Of a DNA stretch of 64,000 nt, positions 1 through 11,071 are shown in pieces; the first letter of the stretch is position 1; each line of letters begins with the position of its first letter. The stretch is from Agrypnia vestita (lineage: Eukaryota; Arthropoda; Insecta; Trichoptera; Phryganeidae): NCBI GenBank assembly GCA_016648135.1, contig JADDOH010002123.1, positions 81,659 through 145,658 on the forward strand, read 5' to 3'. A program made the position numbers and the translations under genes. The notes under the pieces were generated by a model. That model saw only the letters and a program-made list of their open reading frames with translations. It was not told the origin of the DNA and ran no database searches.

Positions 1-592
1 TGACACTCTCCTATGTGTGAGTGGCGGATGGACGACGAACATTTAGATGACATATTTTTTGGATGCCCCATCAATGACTGTAACTCTTCCCCATCAACAT
101 ACCAACCCTCTTATCTTCCAACCATCAAATCACTTTAAAATTACTAACAAGATTCCTAAAAGCTAACGGTATAAATCTATAAAAATTAAATGAACTAACA
201 TTATGTTCTCCATATCCTTTTCCATTACTAATAGAATTGAATCATCCACACAGAATAATGTTTATTCTAAAATAAATCGTTTACAATTTAAATAAGAGGA
301 AAAAAACACAACCATCACACCCATTGCCAACGAAGAAATACACTTGTTTTGTGGTAAGGACACCCCTTAGGGGTGAAAGGCCAGGAAAGAAGACGACAGG
401 CAATCAGCGCACGGCTCAGGTTACACGAAAGGGTTTATGGCTAATTAAGATTAATAATTCACCTGCCGATGAGAAATTCTAATATTCTCGAAACCAGAGT
501 AGTAAAATATAAAATTATAATTTAACTAATGTAGAGAAAACATACTTGTAGTTTATATTTTTCACCTTATTGATTGATTTAACACATTTTAA
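1..592. other. AT-rich DNA, no gene recognised
   Basis: Frequent stops in all frames and no motif I recognise. Confidence 0.5.
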
Positions 593-670
593 TTAGGGAT
601 GCAACGAATACGAATATTCGTATTCGCCGAATAGTAGACATTTACCGAATATTCGTATTCGCCGAATATC
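593..670. repeat. Two phased palindrome-bearing repeats, hAT-like lead-in
   Basis: A TAGGGATGC start is followed by two identical 23-bp units at 611-633 and 646-668 (35-bp period). Each contains the palindrome CGAATATTCG. GGGATGC followed by repeated GAATATTCG-type subterminal palindromes resembles the ends of hAT DNA transposons (inference). No partner end or transposase was found nearby, so this is at most a relic or a solo end. Confidence 0.35.
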
Positions 671-945
671 ATCACGAATATTAAAAACAAACTATTATAA
701 CTGAACGCAACGCAAATTACGGTTTGGCTGTCCACCGTGTATCCGAACACACCTCTATTATCGGGATTCCCCTTAAGTTGAATCAATGGATTTGTTGAGT
801 TTTCAAATTCTCTTTTCTATAGAACTCAAGCTGTCAATTGTTACTAGCGAAGGGAAAAAACTACATTTCAAAATGAAGACTACAACACACACACGTTCAC
901 CAGTTTGAAGACTACAAAGTGTACACTACAATTGTAGTAAAAACT

Positions 946-1071
946 ACTTGAAGTGAAGTAATTGTAGTACTACGAAATGATGTGAAGTAAATGAAGTGAA
1001 GTAATTGAAGTGAAGTAATGAAGTAATTGTAATATTAATGAAGTGAAATAATGAAATGAAGTAATTGTAGT
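946..1071. repeat. AAGTG/AAGTAATG minisatellite
   Basis: Irregular head-to-tail copies of GAAGTGAAGTAAT-like units with small indels. It is simple-sequence DNA. Short open frames across it are artefacts of the repeat. Confidence 0.75.
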
Positions 1072-2332
1072 ATTTTTTTCCCAAATAAAAATTTGGCAAG
1101 CTAAAAAAAGAAAAGGTCGCCAGCTTTTTTCATTCGATCCCAAACCAAACAAATGGCTTCATGTCTATGCTTTGAGTAATGCATTGAGCATTCGTGAATA
1201 AAATATATTTTCAGTGTAGTGAATCTGAGAATTCGTTGATTTACATGTTTTCACTGCCCACACTCTGCCCAACCGGGAAAAGTACATTTCAAAGTACACT
1301 AGTGAATGTATAGTCTCACCAAAAATGCAAATTCGCTGTAACATATGTATTTAGATAAATAATATTGTAAATAAAATGATATACGTTATTATGATCCACA
1401 TGTTTATATATAAAATATATTGAATAACAAGAATTTTATAAATTAATAAAAAATAAACAAACAAAATTTATTAATTGTTCTTTTTCAAGGTTTACAACAA
1501 TACAGCAAGAATTGATTTTGAATCGAAAAACATCACGCTAGAGCGATTTCAACTGGATTTTAGCTCTCAAGAAGAAAGAAACATGGAACCAGCATATACT
1601 GGCTGCAGAACGAGGAAGAAGATGATGTAGGTTTGTTACACAGCTGCGAAGAGGCAGTTCAGAGATTTGGTTTCTCTCACTTCTTTAAATACTCATGATT
1701 TTGTTTTTGCATCAGTCTAGGATTACAAAAGGTCAGGAAAGTGACTTCTTTTTGAGCTTGTTTTAAATTAAAATTAAGTTGCCGAGTCAGTAAAATTTTA
1801 TTTATAAATGTAGTTGTTTATCAATAACAAATTATATATTGTTATATAATTCAAGATAAACTGTTTAAAAAATTGAATAACATAGATTCAGAGTGTATGT
1901 TAATAGACAGATACATTTATCATTGTCAAGTAATGTTTCTTAAGCGCATGTACAACAGAATATGTATTATAATATTTATGTATTTCCGCTAATCATCTAG
2001 TGGTGCATATGATTGGATGGGATGTTTCCTCTCAGAAATTTGTCTGCGAAGGTCTGCAAAATCTTTCTACTGCATTCTACTTTACTATCTTAAATACATA
2101 CGAGACGAATTTCAGAAATAAATAAATCTCATCCGTACACAAGCGCCTTAAGAGACTAGGTCTTTATTAATTTATTTATCAACATATTTGTTTTTGTTTG
2201 AGGACTATTATAATATGTACTTATATATTATTTTACAATAATTTTTAATGGTACATACCATGTTTTGTATTATTGATTGACATGCCAGGTATTTTGTAAT
2301 CCAACATGATTAATATGATTAATAAAAATTAA
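1072..2332. other. AT-rich DNA, no gene recognised
   Basis: No convincing coding sequence. An open stretch of about 47 codons after a pyrimidine-AG at 1480-1490 was considered as an exon and rejected for lack of any recognisable motif. Confidence 0.4.
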
Positions 2333-2506
2333 GTTTGTTTTCACCTCTTTTGTATTGAAAAATATCAACGTGTTTCAGAGTCCATGGGCTATTAGTAATG
2401 TAACTGTTAGCAAGTAACACATTAGTATACAATTGTATCCTGACAAAGGGGCCATGGGCTCTGAAACATGTTGATATTTTTCAATACAAAAGTGGTGAAA
2501 ACAAAC
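2333..2506. repeat. Inverted repeat with hammerhead-like core
   Basis: Arms 2333-2388 and 2451-2506 are reverse complements with about four mismatches, separated by about 62 bp. The plus strand of the right arm carries CTGACAA (2440-2446), a six-pair stem GGGGCC/GGCTCT around ATG, then GAAAC (2463-2467), the order of a hammerhead core. The left arm carries a more decayed minus-strand version. Inverted terminal units are known for Penelope-like elements, so this may be a relic of one (inference). Confidence 0.55.
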
Positions 2507-2640
2507 ACATATTTATTAATTATATTAATAATGTCACCTCAAAATTATTTTGCTGTTTTTGAAGAAGCCGACATGATTGCTTCATTTTTTAAACTAAACC
2601 AATCTTTGTACTACTGTACAACTGAATGTTATACATACAT

Positions 2641-2860
2641 TAAAGAAAACGCATCTTTATTGTAATCTTGCAATTTCAGAACAAAGTTAGGTGCTTTTAA
2701 AGCAAATTTATGAATTAATTAGAAAAAACCATACAGAAAAATCAAGTCAATCGAAGAATATTTTAGCTACTACCGGGATTCGAACCATGAACCTTTACTT
2801 TATCCGGGAGCGGCGCGTTATCTAGTTTCGGCATGACAGCCTCGTACATTGACATAAATT
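2641..2860 (-). mobile_element. tRNA-derived SINE, copy 1
   Basis: On the minus strand a tRNA-like head is followed by the pol III box B motif GGTTCGAATCCCGGT (about 2768-2785). A shared body with TAGCTAAAATATT and a 3' end near ACAATAAAGATG follow. The same arrangement recurs at 3161-3365. Box A is poorly preserved (an ACTAGATAACGCGCC-like stretch about 50 bp upstream). The parent tRNA cannot be told from two decayed copies. Confidence 0.7.
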
Positions 2861-3160
2861 TTTCAACCTTATATCTAGTACCTATATTAATTAATCAAAA
2901 TATTATTCCATTTTTAGCAATCCACTGTTTAAAATGCGACAATCACAAATGTATGTATGTGTAACTTTGTGTATCTACCGCTAGAAGATGCCGGAATTAA
3001 ATCGTATAAGAGACTTCCATCCATTTTTCTCATATATAAATTAGCTTCATCTCTGTGAGACTTCTATAATTTATCCTCAATTAATTAATCATCCCTCTGG
3101 GGACAAAATTTGGTAACCGTGTTCAAAAAACATACTTTCACATAAAAATATTGTTTACAA

Positions 3161-3365
3161 ATATATATATATATAAGAAAATACATTTTTATTGTGAAGC
3201 TGCAATTTAAAGAAAATTTATCAATCAATTGGAAAAAGATGTACAGAAAAATCAAAGGAACGAAAAAATATTTTAGCTGACCGGGATTCGAACCACGGAC
3301 CTCGACTCTGTTGCACTATCACGGCTTTTAGAGAGGTGCAATAACTCTCATCAATAGTATGTATA
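3161..3365 (-). mobile_element. tRNA-derived SINE, copy 2
   Basis: The minus strand has box B GGTTCGAATCCCGGT (about 3283-3298) preceded by a tRNA-like head. The body matches copy 1: CAGCTAAAATATTTTTTCG, then a TTGATTTTTCTGTAC-like stretch, then AATTGCAG and ACAATAAAAATG. It ends in a TATATA tail at 3161-3176. Two members of one family within 500 bp make this assignment firm. Confidence 0.75.
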
Positions 3366-3410
3366 TATTTTTGCTATCTATCGATTTATCAATCTTGAAT
3401 CTCTTTATAC

Positions 3411-4385
3411 AAATAATAATAATAATAGCCCTTATTCAGACATCAACATCTTTGTGAACAGTTAGGCTGTCACACCATGGCAGTTCCGTCTGTATGCCTT
3501 TTGGCAAAGGCCTCCTCCGATTTCCTCTATTCCTCCCTATCTTTTGCTATTCTGATCCATGGGCCACCTACTGTAGCTTTGATCTCATCCACCCATCTTT
3601 TAGAAGGCCTGCCTCGTTTCCTTTTCTTGTCTCTTGTGAACCAATACATTATTGTTTTTGACCATTTCTCTCTTCCCCTGATTGTATGTCCAGTCCATTT
3701 CCATTTAAGCTTTCTGATGGATATGGATACTTTAACATTCTTCGTTTTTGTTTGTTCTTTGATTATTGAATTCCTTATTCTATCTGATAATTTTTCCCCC
3801 AACATACTTCTCTCCATGGCATTTTGGCAAGATTCTAGCTTTCTTTCGTGGGCTTTAGTGATCGCCCAGGTTTGACAGCCGTAACTTAGGACAGGCAGAA
3901 TGCAGGTATCGAAGAGTTTCCTTTTGATGTCTATGCTCATATCTCTGTTCTTCGTGATTTCCTTTAGACTCCAATATTGCTTCCACGCATTTCCTATTCG
4001 TCTATCTTTTTCCTTTGTAGTTGTCTTTGTCGTTTGGTTAAATTATTTGACCTAAGTACACATATTCGTCTACATAGTCAATGATGTTGTTATTGACGCC
4101 GATCGCTTCATGTTTACCATTCGTCGTGGCTTTTGTTTTTTGTGAGTTTATAATTAATCCCACTTTACGACTTGCTTTATCCAAGTCACTGAGCATCGTC
4201 TGCAGCTCGTCTTTCGATTGCGAGAAGATTGTCAGGTCGTCAGCGAATCTTAAGTGTGACAGATTCTCCCCGTTGATTGACAATCCACAGTTATCCCAAT
4301 TCAATTTATGAAAGACGTCTTCCATAACAGCTGTGAATAGTTTAGGTGACACTGGGTCGCCCTGGCGACAATATTTTCTAGAAAC
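3411..4385 (-). pseudogene. RTE-type LINE, 3' part of reverse transcriptase, broken
   Basis: This is the C-terminal half of an RTE-clade endonuclease/reverse transcriptase. The 4038-4385 frame shows RQGDPVSPKLFT, the catalytic block FADDLTIF and a YLGQII-type block. After a frameshift near 3940-4038, the 3527-3940 frame carries the RTE-typical tail: ILPVLSYGCQTW, RSMLGEKLSDRIRN, LKWKWTGHTIRG and KKRKRGRPSKRW. A tryptophan codon following REE has become TAG, after which the frame continues to a stop near 3472. The element ends in an (AAT)n tract at 3411-3426 (plus strand), matching the short tandem-repeat tails of RTE elements. The 5' part is missing. Confidence 0.85.
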
Positions 4386-4577
4386 AGAACAATATTTTCC
4401 AGAAAATTGAGAATTTTTCTTTAAACCATGGTTCCCGTAGTTACTTCACTAATATTCCTTGGTACTCTGTAAAACATCTCAATGACGTCGCGTTGTATAA
4501 AGTTAAAATTATATAAAAGCATTTTTCGGTATACTCACAATTGCTACCAATTATTTTTCGTTAAAATTCGGGACACA
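4386..4577. other. Short AT-rich spacer between two LINE fragments
   Basis: May be eroded RTE reverse transcriptase upstream of RQGDP, but no motif is readable. Confidence 0.3.
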
Positions 4578-5345
4578 TTTTTTTTTATTATTTGTTGACA
4601 CAACATATATTCTGAATATAATTTGCTGATTTACCACTTAGGCTAGACCTGTTCTAGGTAAACCGCCTCACATTTTAAAGTATTTTCTGCAGTTTATATA
4701 GAAGAAAAAAGGAGAAAAAAAAGAATAATGCAAGATGGACATTATAAAAGACAACATAATATAAAAAGCTTAAATTGATATTGTATGATATAATCAAAAA
4801 TTATATGCAATGTTGGAAAACACTCAAAGTTAGAAATAAGAAATAAAGTTACGATGTAAATTGATTTCGGACCAATCTGTTATATAGGCACTGTAAAAAC
4901 TTTTCCTCGTGTTCTCTCATCCATTCATCCAACTTTTTTTTAAGAGACTTTGTGATGGAATTTGTTTTGTCTAGTCCAGGAGGTTGAAAAGTTTTGGTGC
5001 TATATACAGGAAGTGTCTTTGTCCAAATGAAGTCTTCATAAGAGCCACTTGTATTTTATTACATACATTGGTTGTTCTGATGTAGTGGTGTGTTGCAGTA
5101 TCACTGCGATAAAAAATAATTACAGTTTTACCGTAATGTTGTAGTATATTAGGAAAGCTAAATGCTTCAAAAATTTTCTTTGTTGGGTGTAAAAATGGTT
5201 TTCTTGATATAATTCTTATTATGGCTTACTGAGCTTTGATAAGATGATCTAAAATATTTCTTGTGGCGCTTCCCCAGCCGATTATTCCATATCCTAGTAT
5301 GGATTGGCACAAGGCGTAGTGAATCTTTTTGATGTCTCCTCATTC
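4578..5345 (-). pseudogene. CR1/Jockey-like LINE, C-terminal end plus 3' UTR
   Basis: On the minus strand from about 5335 the frame reads GYGIIGWGSA, then KPFLHPTKK, ILQHYGKTVIIFYRSD and FGQRHFLYIAPKLFNLL. These are the C-terminal blocks after the palm domain in CR1/Jockey-group reverse transcriptases. Two in-frame stops (CAG-TAA near 5218 and TAG near 4975) and a frameshift in an A run at 4934-4941 break it. A 3' UTR and a CAAATAATAAAAA tail near 4578-4600 follow. It is 5' truncated just upstream of the motif. Confidence 0.8.
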
Positions 5346-6464
5346 CTTATAACAATTCTTTGCTTTCCTTATAACATTCATTTCCTTATAAAAATATCTT
5401 CTTCCACTCCGTCAATACAATTCTTGGGGACGAAGACCTTTAGCAAAAGGTTATTTATGTTATCCACTAAAAATTACTTATTTGTCTACCGGTCTCTTTG
5501 CTGGGATAACCACTACACTAGCATGTAAATAGCACCACAACCACAACCACAACCATAACCAATAACCATAGTATTATTTACACACCAACTCCTCCACAAA
5601 ATTCTCTTCACATGCGTGTTACTATAACCTGCACTGTTTCTTATCAAAAACGATTAAGGTGTGGGGTCTATAGGGAGTGTTGACAAATCTTGGGTTTTAC
5701 CTGATAATTTTAAATTAAACAGAGGACTGTAAGGAAAATTTATTTGATCGTTAATTTTGAAGGCAAACAGTTTAAAAATACAATAAATTTCATTTTGCCT
5801 CTAATATTACTCAAAAAGAGTGTTAAAAGTAATGGTCCTTATTTTTCTAATATCTTTATTTTAAATTACTAAATAAAAATAGTAGCAAAAAATCTTGTCG
5901 AATTTTCATGCGGTTCTTTTACAGTTTGGTTTGTTTTTGATATCTACAGGGATCAACATAAGCTTGTTTATTAGTAAAACTTTGTTTGCACCCTCTTGTC
6001 ATTAGCAACCGGATATCTGATAGCTGGCAATTTCAAGAAGTGGATTTTTTCATGCTTTCCTGGTGGTTTGATATGATATTCAAATCTCCAGTGATCACAG
6101 TTTCCCGCTAATCATTCAGTTGTAGTGTGTGGCCTTGTGCTTTAATTGAATCGTATGTGACATAAATTGAAGCTTATAAATATTTTACAATACGTGTCAT
6201 ATAAAACTGATATTTTCTTATGACATTTTCATTGTCGTGGTCTATGGGTGGGACCGATAAAATTTCAGGCATTAAAAGACACTGTTTTTTAATGACAATT
6301 TTATCTTTGGTTATCTGGGAACCAATCTAAAATTTTCTCTCCAATTTTATAGATATATTTTACAGTATTTTATATTGGAAATGACTACAATGAGTGATGT
6401 GATCAAATAATAATTATAATTAATTTAAAATATGTTTTGTTTTAATTTTGTAATACTACTATGG
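5346..6464. other. AT-rich DNA, no gene recognised
   Basis: Contains a short CACAAC-type run at about 5531-5570 and otherwise nothing I can assign. It may include 3' sequence of the PLE relic that follows on the minus strand. Confidence 0.4.
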
Positions 6465-6930
6465 TTTTGAAAGGAGCAGTTCCTCTCATCGTCGTATAGT
6501 TAATAACTAACTTAAATACAAAATGTACAATCTATTTAGGCAGGTCAAAGAGCCACTGGTAGGGAGGTTTTTTTTGCTAATAACGGGAAGAGCTCTATTG
6601 AAACGTGATATTATTCATAAGTGTGTTTTCAGAATTTAAATTTTTAAGTATTTCAAAGACTTCCAAACTGTTCATTATCCATCCTTTATGAGGAACCGAG
6701 TGGAGTAGCTTTAATTTGTGATCGTCAAAGGAATGATGAGTACTAATTTTTTTAATCAGGTTTTCGCAGTTTGACCTATATATTTTTTATCGCAGTCTCC
6801 GCAAGTTATTTGATATACGTATCTCGCTTTTTTCCCACATACCTATTTTTGATTTCAAGTCTAAAATAATTTTACCAATATTATTATTTGTGTAAAATGT
6901 AAGATTGCAAGGTGGAATGCCTGAGTCGTG
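6465..6930 (-). pseudogene. Penelope-like element: GIY-YIG endonuclease relic plus hammerhead-like motif
   Basis: The minus frame at about 6760-6825 reads YQITCGDCDKKYIGQT, the Cys-x2-Cys and YIGQT core of the GIY-YIG endonuclease found at the C terminus of Penelope-like retroelement proteins. Upstream, LTFYTNNNIGK and LKSKI fit the linker before this domain. After a frameshift, HHSFDDHKLKLLHS and SLEVFEILKN fit the end of the domain, stopping near 6596. About 100 bp further on (6465-6496), CGATGA, a GAGGA/TCCTT hairpin and a CAAAAC box follow in the order of a decayed hammerhead. PLEs are known to carry hammerheads in their terminal repeats. The RT domain was not found. Confidence 0.7.
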
Positions 6931-8735
6931 ATTTATCTTTATCCATGAGGTTACAATAATAATAATTTAACCACTAAAAATATGCACTTTTTTCTAAAAA
7001 TGTGCTGTGAAACGCCATAGACGGCTAAACGCCAAAGTCGAAAGATCGTTAGGCACATCACCGTAAAGGATTTGTCAGTCAGGATTTCTTCTCTACTGAG
7101 GAGATATTATAAGCTCTTTGATTCTTATGTAGCCTTCTCCTGTCTATTTTCCTAGAATTTTGTCAATGTTAGAATGATAAATTGTTATTTCAGAAGGATT
7201 GAAAGAACGTCAATTTAAATTTAAAATGCCTGAATGGGCATTCAGGCATTTTACCTAAGAAAACGATACAATCAATAAAAAGTGAGTTTAGATCAAAAAT
7301 AACCCATTTCTCATAATTTCGGGTCATTTCTCTTCAAAGAAAACAAAATAGCTTAAATAAATATTATGGGAAAATATACTGTATGTAGGCACAGAAATTT
7401 TTGATGTATCAGAAATATCACAAAACATATCAGATCAAATTTTCATTATGGTGAATAATAGTGGGTCAATCACAATTCTATTCTCTACAACCCTTCAAGA
7501 CGTGTGTCAAATGTCAATATTTCTGTCACTATATGGGAAGTATTGGCTTTAATCTTACATATTTAATTTTGTTTGTATTGTACATTTTGGTTGAAGAAAT
7601 TAAAAGAAATTAATAGATGTGATACAAATTGACCAATTTTTAAAATAACATCATATTTATTTGTATATATTTTTTTGCTGTCACAAGGAATTTGCTTAAT
7701 TAGATAGATCTGTTCTAAATCAAACAGCTTTTAAAGATTTATGATACATGAAAAACTTACATTTAATCGTAGGTAGATATTATAACTTTTAATTAATTCT
7801 CAATACATATTCTCCCTAATAAAATACCTCAGCTTGGAAATCAGGTTACAATTATATTACTCCTGATATATAACTGTCTGATTTATAGTACTGTCTGATC
7901 GTTCGCATAATGTCAGGATTGTTTTTCCATCGTGATTTTCCATCTATTGAATACTATTGTAAAGCCTTTTCAATGTATTCTTCCTTTTAAATAACGGAAT
8001 TCTCAGCTTAAAATGACATAATTTAGAAGGCATTTAAAAATATTCTGATTTTCTCTTTCATAATGAAATAGCCACAAAATGCGTCAAAATAGTCTTCTTT
8101 AAACAAAGTTCTGTAGTTCAAAAGTGCTCCGCCTTTGTGAAATTCCGGTAAGACAAAATGGAGATTTCAATTTTTCATTGACATTAACTTTATGGAATGG
8201 CATGATTGATTTATATGTATATAAATAAAACACTTGTATAAGACCACTTTTGAGTTAAACTATACGCTACTAGTTTTAGAACTACAGATGTTCTCATCTA
8301 CAGCTGAGAATATAAACATTATAATAAAATAAAATATCTTAGGTACTGTTAGAGGTGGATGAGTTATGTGTGGGGGAGGGAAAAGCCAGGGCTTGGGCTT
8401 TATTTAAAGGAAACAAAGAGAAGAGGGGTGAGGAAATTTTTGAATTTTCATTAGATTTTCATTATCGAACTGTCGAGATCTTCAAACACCTTCCAATCTA
8501 CTAAATAATTCTCTAACGTCTTATAATGTTTTATATATAACGTAAAATGTGGGAGTAAATCTCTAACAGTAGGGTTAAGTAAAATTTTGCTGTTAGGTTT
8601 GGGAGGTGCAGAGAAATCATGACTTTGTTGTCGAGATCTCAAGAATTGATAATCTCACTGATTCCGGGCATTCTAATTGAGAGAGCCACACAATTCCCCT
8701 CAGATGTAGAAACCATCGCGGTTGTTTTCTTTCAA
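6931..8735. other. AT-rich DNA, no gene recognised
   Basis: May hold eroded upstream sequence of the PLE relic. It contains the perfect palindrome listed at 7222-7253. A G-rich patch lies at 8340-8430. Confidence 0.35.
7222..7253. repeat. Perfect 15-bp hairpin
   Basis: TAAAATGCCTGAATG is followed by GG and its exact reverse complement. Confidence 0.85.
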
Positions 8736-8935
8736 TTAGTTAGTGGGCGTGCCGCTCATCACAACGAGAGTTAGACTGATTTTCCAAAGATGTCGTTCCG
8801 TGTCCACTTCACCATAAATTCCATTCATGTAATACCAACATGTTATCTCTTCATCTAGCCCTATCACTATCTGTCTAGTAGCAGCATCGCTTGCCGTCGT
8901 GAAATGCTTTCCAAAAGAAGTCATTTTTTATTTTC
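8736..8935 (-). repeat. Duplicated ORF-bearing segment, copy 1
   Basis: The minus frame contains a 62-codon open stretch with TCWYYMNGIYGEVDTERHLW near its middle. A diverged copy of the same DNA is at 10728-10860, and a short third piece at 8938-8970. I do not recognise the product. Whether it was coding is unresolved. Confidence 0.45.
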
Positions 8936-10194
8936 ATCATAAATTCCATTCATGTAATACAAACTTGCCGTAATGTGTGATTTTAGATTAGTTTAGTTTA
9001 GATAGATTATTTTGTTAAAAGTATGCAGGTACTAGTAGTGTTTAGTGTTACGGATGTTAATTAATTATTATTGGAGAATTTGGTTGGCCTTAAAGTTTTT
9101 CCCAAAGCTGCGATGAAGAATGGTTAAGAAACACTATAGGTATGGTGCCTAATAATTTAATTTATACAATGGTTAATTAATTTCACGTGCTAGTCAAATC
9201 GAATGCTCACACATCCGTGAGTTTATATAAAATTATTTATCGGACTACGTCGACTGGTCCATCAATACGTCGTCCTTCCGCCTGTTCTCGTCTGATATTG
9301 CCCCTGTCGGCCGATCTGGTAAGATGTTACCGACCGGCCTGTGCTGGTGTCTCGCTGGAGCGCCGCTAGCGGCCTCCAGGTATCCGTCACACTGAAATTT
9401 TTTCGGAGGTAACATTGTACAACTCCGTTACCACACATATCATATGTGATATTTAGGTACAATCGTTATAAATATATTAGTACTCTAAAATACTTGCCGA
9501 GTTTTCTTAATGACTTTATTATAATGTCTCCTGCGATGAGAGGTGGCAGATGAGCCATAGGCTGAACTTAACTCTGTACCAGACTGGCCTCTTCTAATAT
9601 TTATTTTTATTTTGTCTTTTCTATGACTGGACCTGACTAACAGATTTCAATTCAATTGTCCACTGACTTTTGAAGCTGATTTTAAATATAAAGTATAAAG
9701 TAAAATATTAAATATAAAGTAAAATTTTAAATATAAAAATACAAACTATTCATTCATACAAACATTACATACTGTGGAAGTACCTAACCATAATTTGGAT
9801 TCGTATATGTATCAATGTATTCTGATACAGTAATTAAAAGAATGAAAAACATATTCAATTTTTATTTACACATTTATATGACATGACATGACTTAAAGAG
9901 ATGAATTAATAAAAGCGCATAGAAATGAAAATGCACACTAGAAGGTACACCGATTTACGTTGCCGTTAGATTCTGTGTGTATTATAATTATATGACTCCT
10001 TTAGGGGATTAAAAAACTCGGTATATAAAATATGAATCATATAGTCTGCGATTTAAACAGAAAAATTGTATAGGTATTAATTTGACGTATAGAAATATAT
10101 TATAGGAAGCTTTGTGAGAAATAAGATCAAAGTAGGAATTTTTATGGAAATTAAAGACTTGTTTCTTTATTCTACACGTCCATATTTAAGATGC

Positions 10195-10215
10195 GTTTCG
10201 CCATTATCAATCTCT
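10195..10215 (-). other. GAAAC-box PLE-terminus-like motif (family C, copy 1)
   Basis: The minus strand reads TTGATAATGGCGAAACGC, resembling the CUGAUGA...GAAACGCGU part of PLE terminal hammerheads. The homologous place in block D is 30991-31017. Strongly degenerate. Confidence 0.35.
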
Positions 10216-10727
10216 AATTTAAATAGTCCTATTTTATATAGGTATATTGTATTTTAAATGCAATGAAAAAAATCAAGTATAATGAATACATTTTGTACTT
10301 GTTATAAACAATGTCACTCTGCGAAAATTCATAATTCTCTGTGATTAGAAATAATTTCTGGCGGGTATATTACATGACATTTTTTAAAATTTGTTATTTT
10401 TCCATTACTCATTAAGATCTATTGTATTCAACATAAGATCTATCTAAATTACATCTATATAAAATTATTTTTTAGATATCATTGAGTACTTTAATAACTG
10501 CAACATATTCATCATGCAATTTACTGTATCTTTATTAATATGTGTATAGAGCGGTCATTATTTCTGCGTTATCAGGAATGATCTTCATTTAGTATATTTC
10601 TCTATACTGGGGGTAAATTTTCTTAGTAATTGATACTCAATATGCTGCATGAAACGATTTAACTAATAAGTAATTACTTCGATGTTTTCCATTGACCGGT
10701 GCTAGAAACATGCGCGGTCATTCTCTC

Positions 10728-10860
10728 AGTGGCGTTAGTGGGTGCTCCTCCCATTATAACAAAAACAAGACAGCTTCCCCGAAGATGTAGTTCTGTGCTC
10801 ATTTCATCATATGTAAATTCAATTTGTGTTATATAAATCTCTGCATGTGAGCCTTGCTGC
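10728..10860 (-). repeat. Duplicated ORF-bearing segment, copy 2
   Basis: Aligns with 8736-8865: the shared order is AGTGGG, a CCGAAGATG/CCAAAGATG stretch, then TGTGCTCATTTCATCAT versus TGTCCACTTCACCAT. The minus frame here is interrupted by stops. Confidence 0.45.
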
Positions 10861-11029
10861 CTGAAAGAGACATCTCAGTGTGAGTTTAGATTTGTAACCA
10901 CAGATGATTGTTGACCGAAGAATACTTCTTAAGTTTTGAAGTAAAATTCAAGTAGTGATTGTGTGATTATTTATTTCTTAAATCAATAGCGTCTTCTGAA
11001 CGAGGTCTTTGAAGGTTCTGCTTCAGAAT

Positions 11030-11071
11030 GCAGAACAGTCAAGCTGGGTTCAGCCAGCTTGACTGTTCTGC
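11030..11071. repeat. Perfect 18-bp hairpin with 6-nt loop
   Basis: Arms 11030-11047 and 11054-11071 are exact reverse complements (GCAGAACAGTCAAGCTGG) around GTTCAG. It is present in block C but not at the corresponding place in block D. Confidence 0.9.

Noticed and set aside
1480..1630. Possible exon after a pyrimidine-AG
   Set aside because: About 47 open codons with no family match and no donor or second exon visible.
3477..3875. 132-codon plus ORF
   Set aside because: Antisense shadow of the RTE reverse transcriptase tail on the minus strand.
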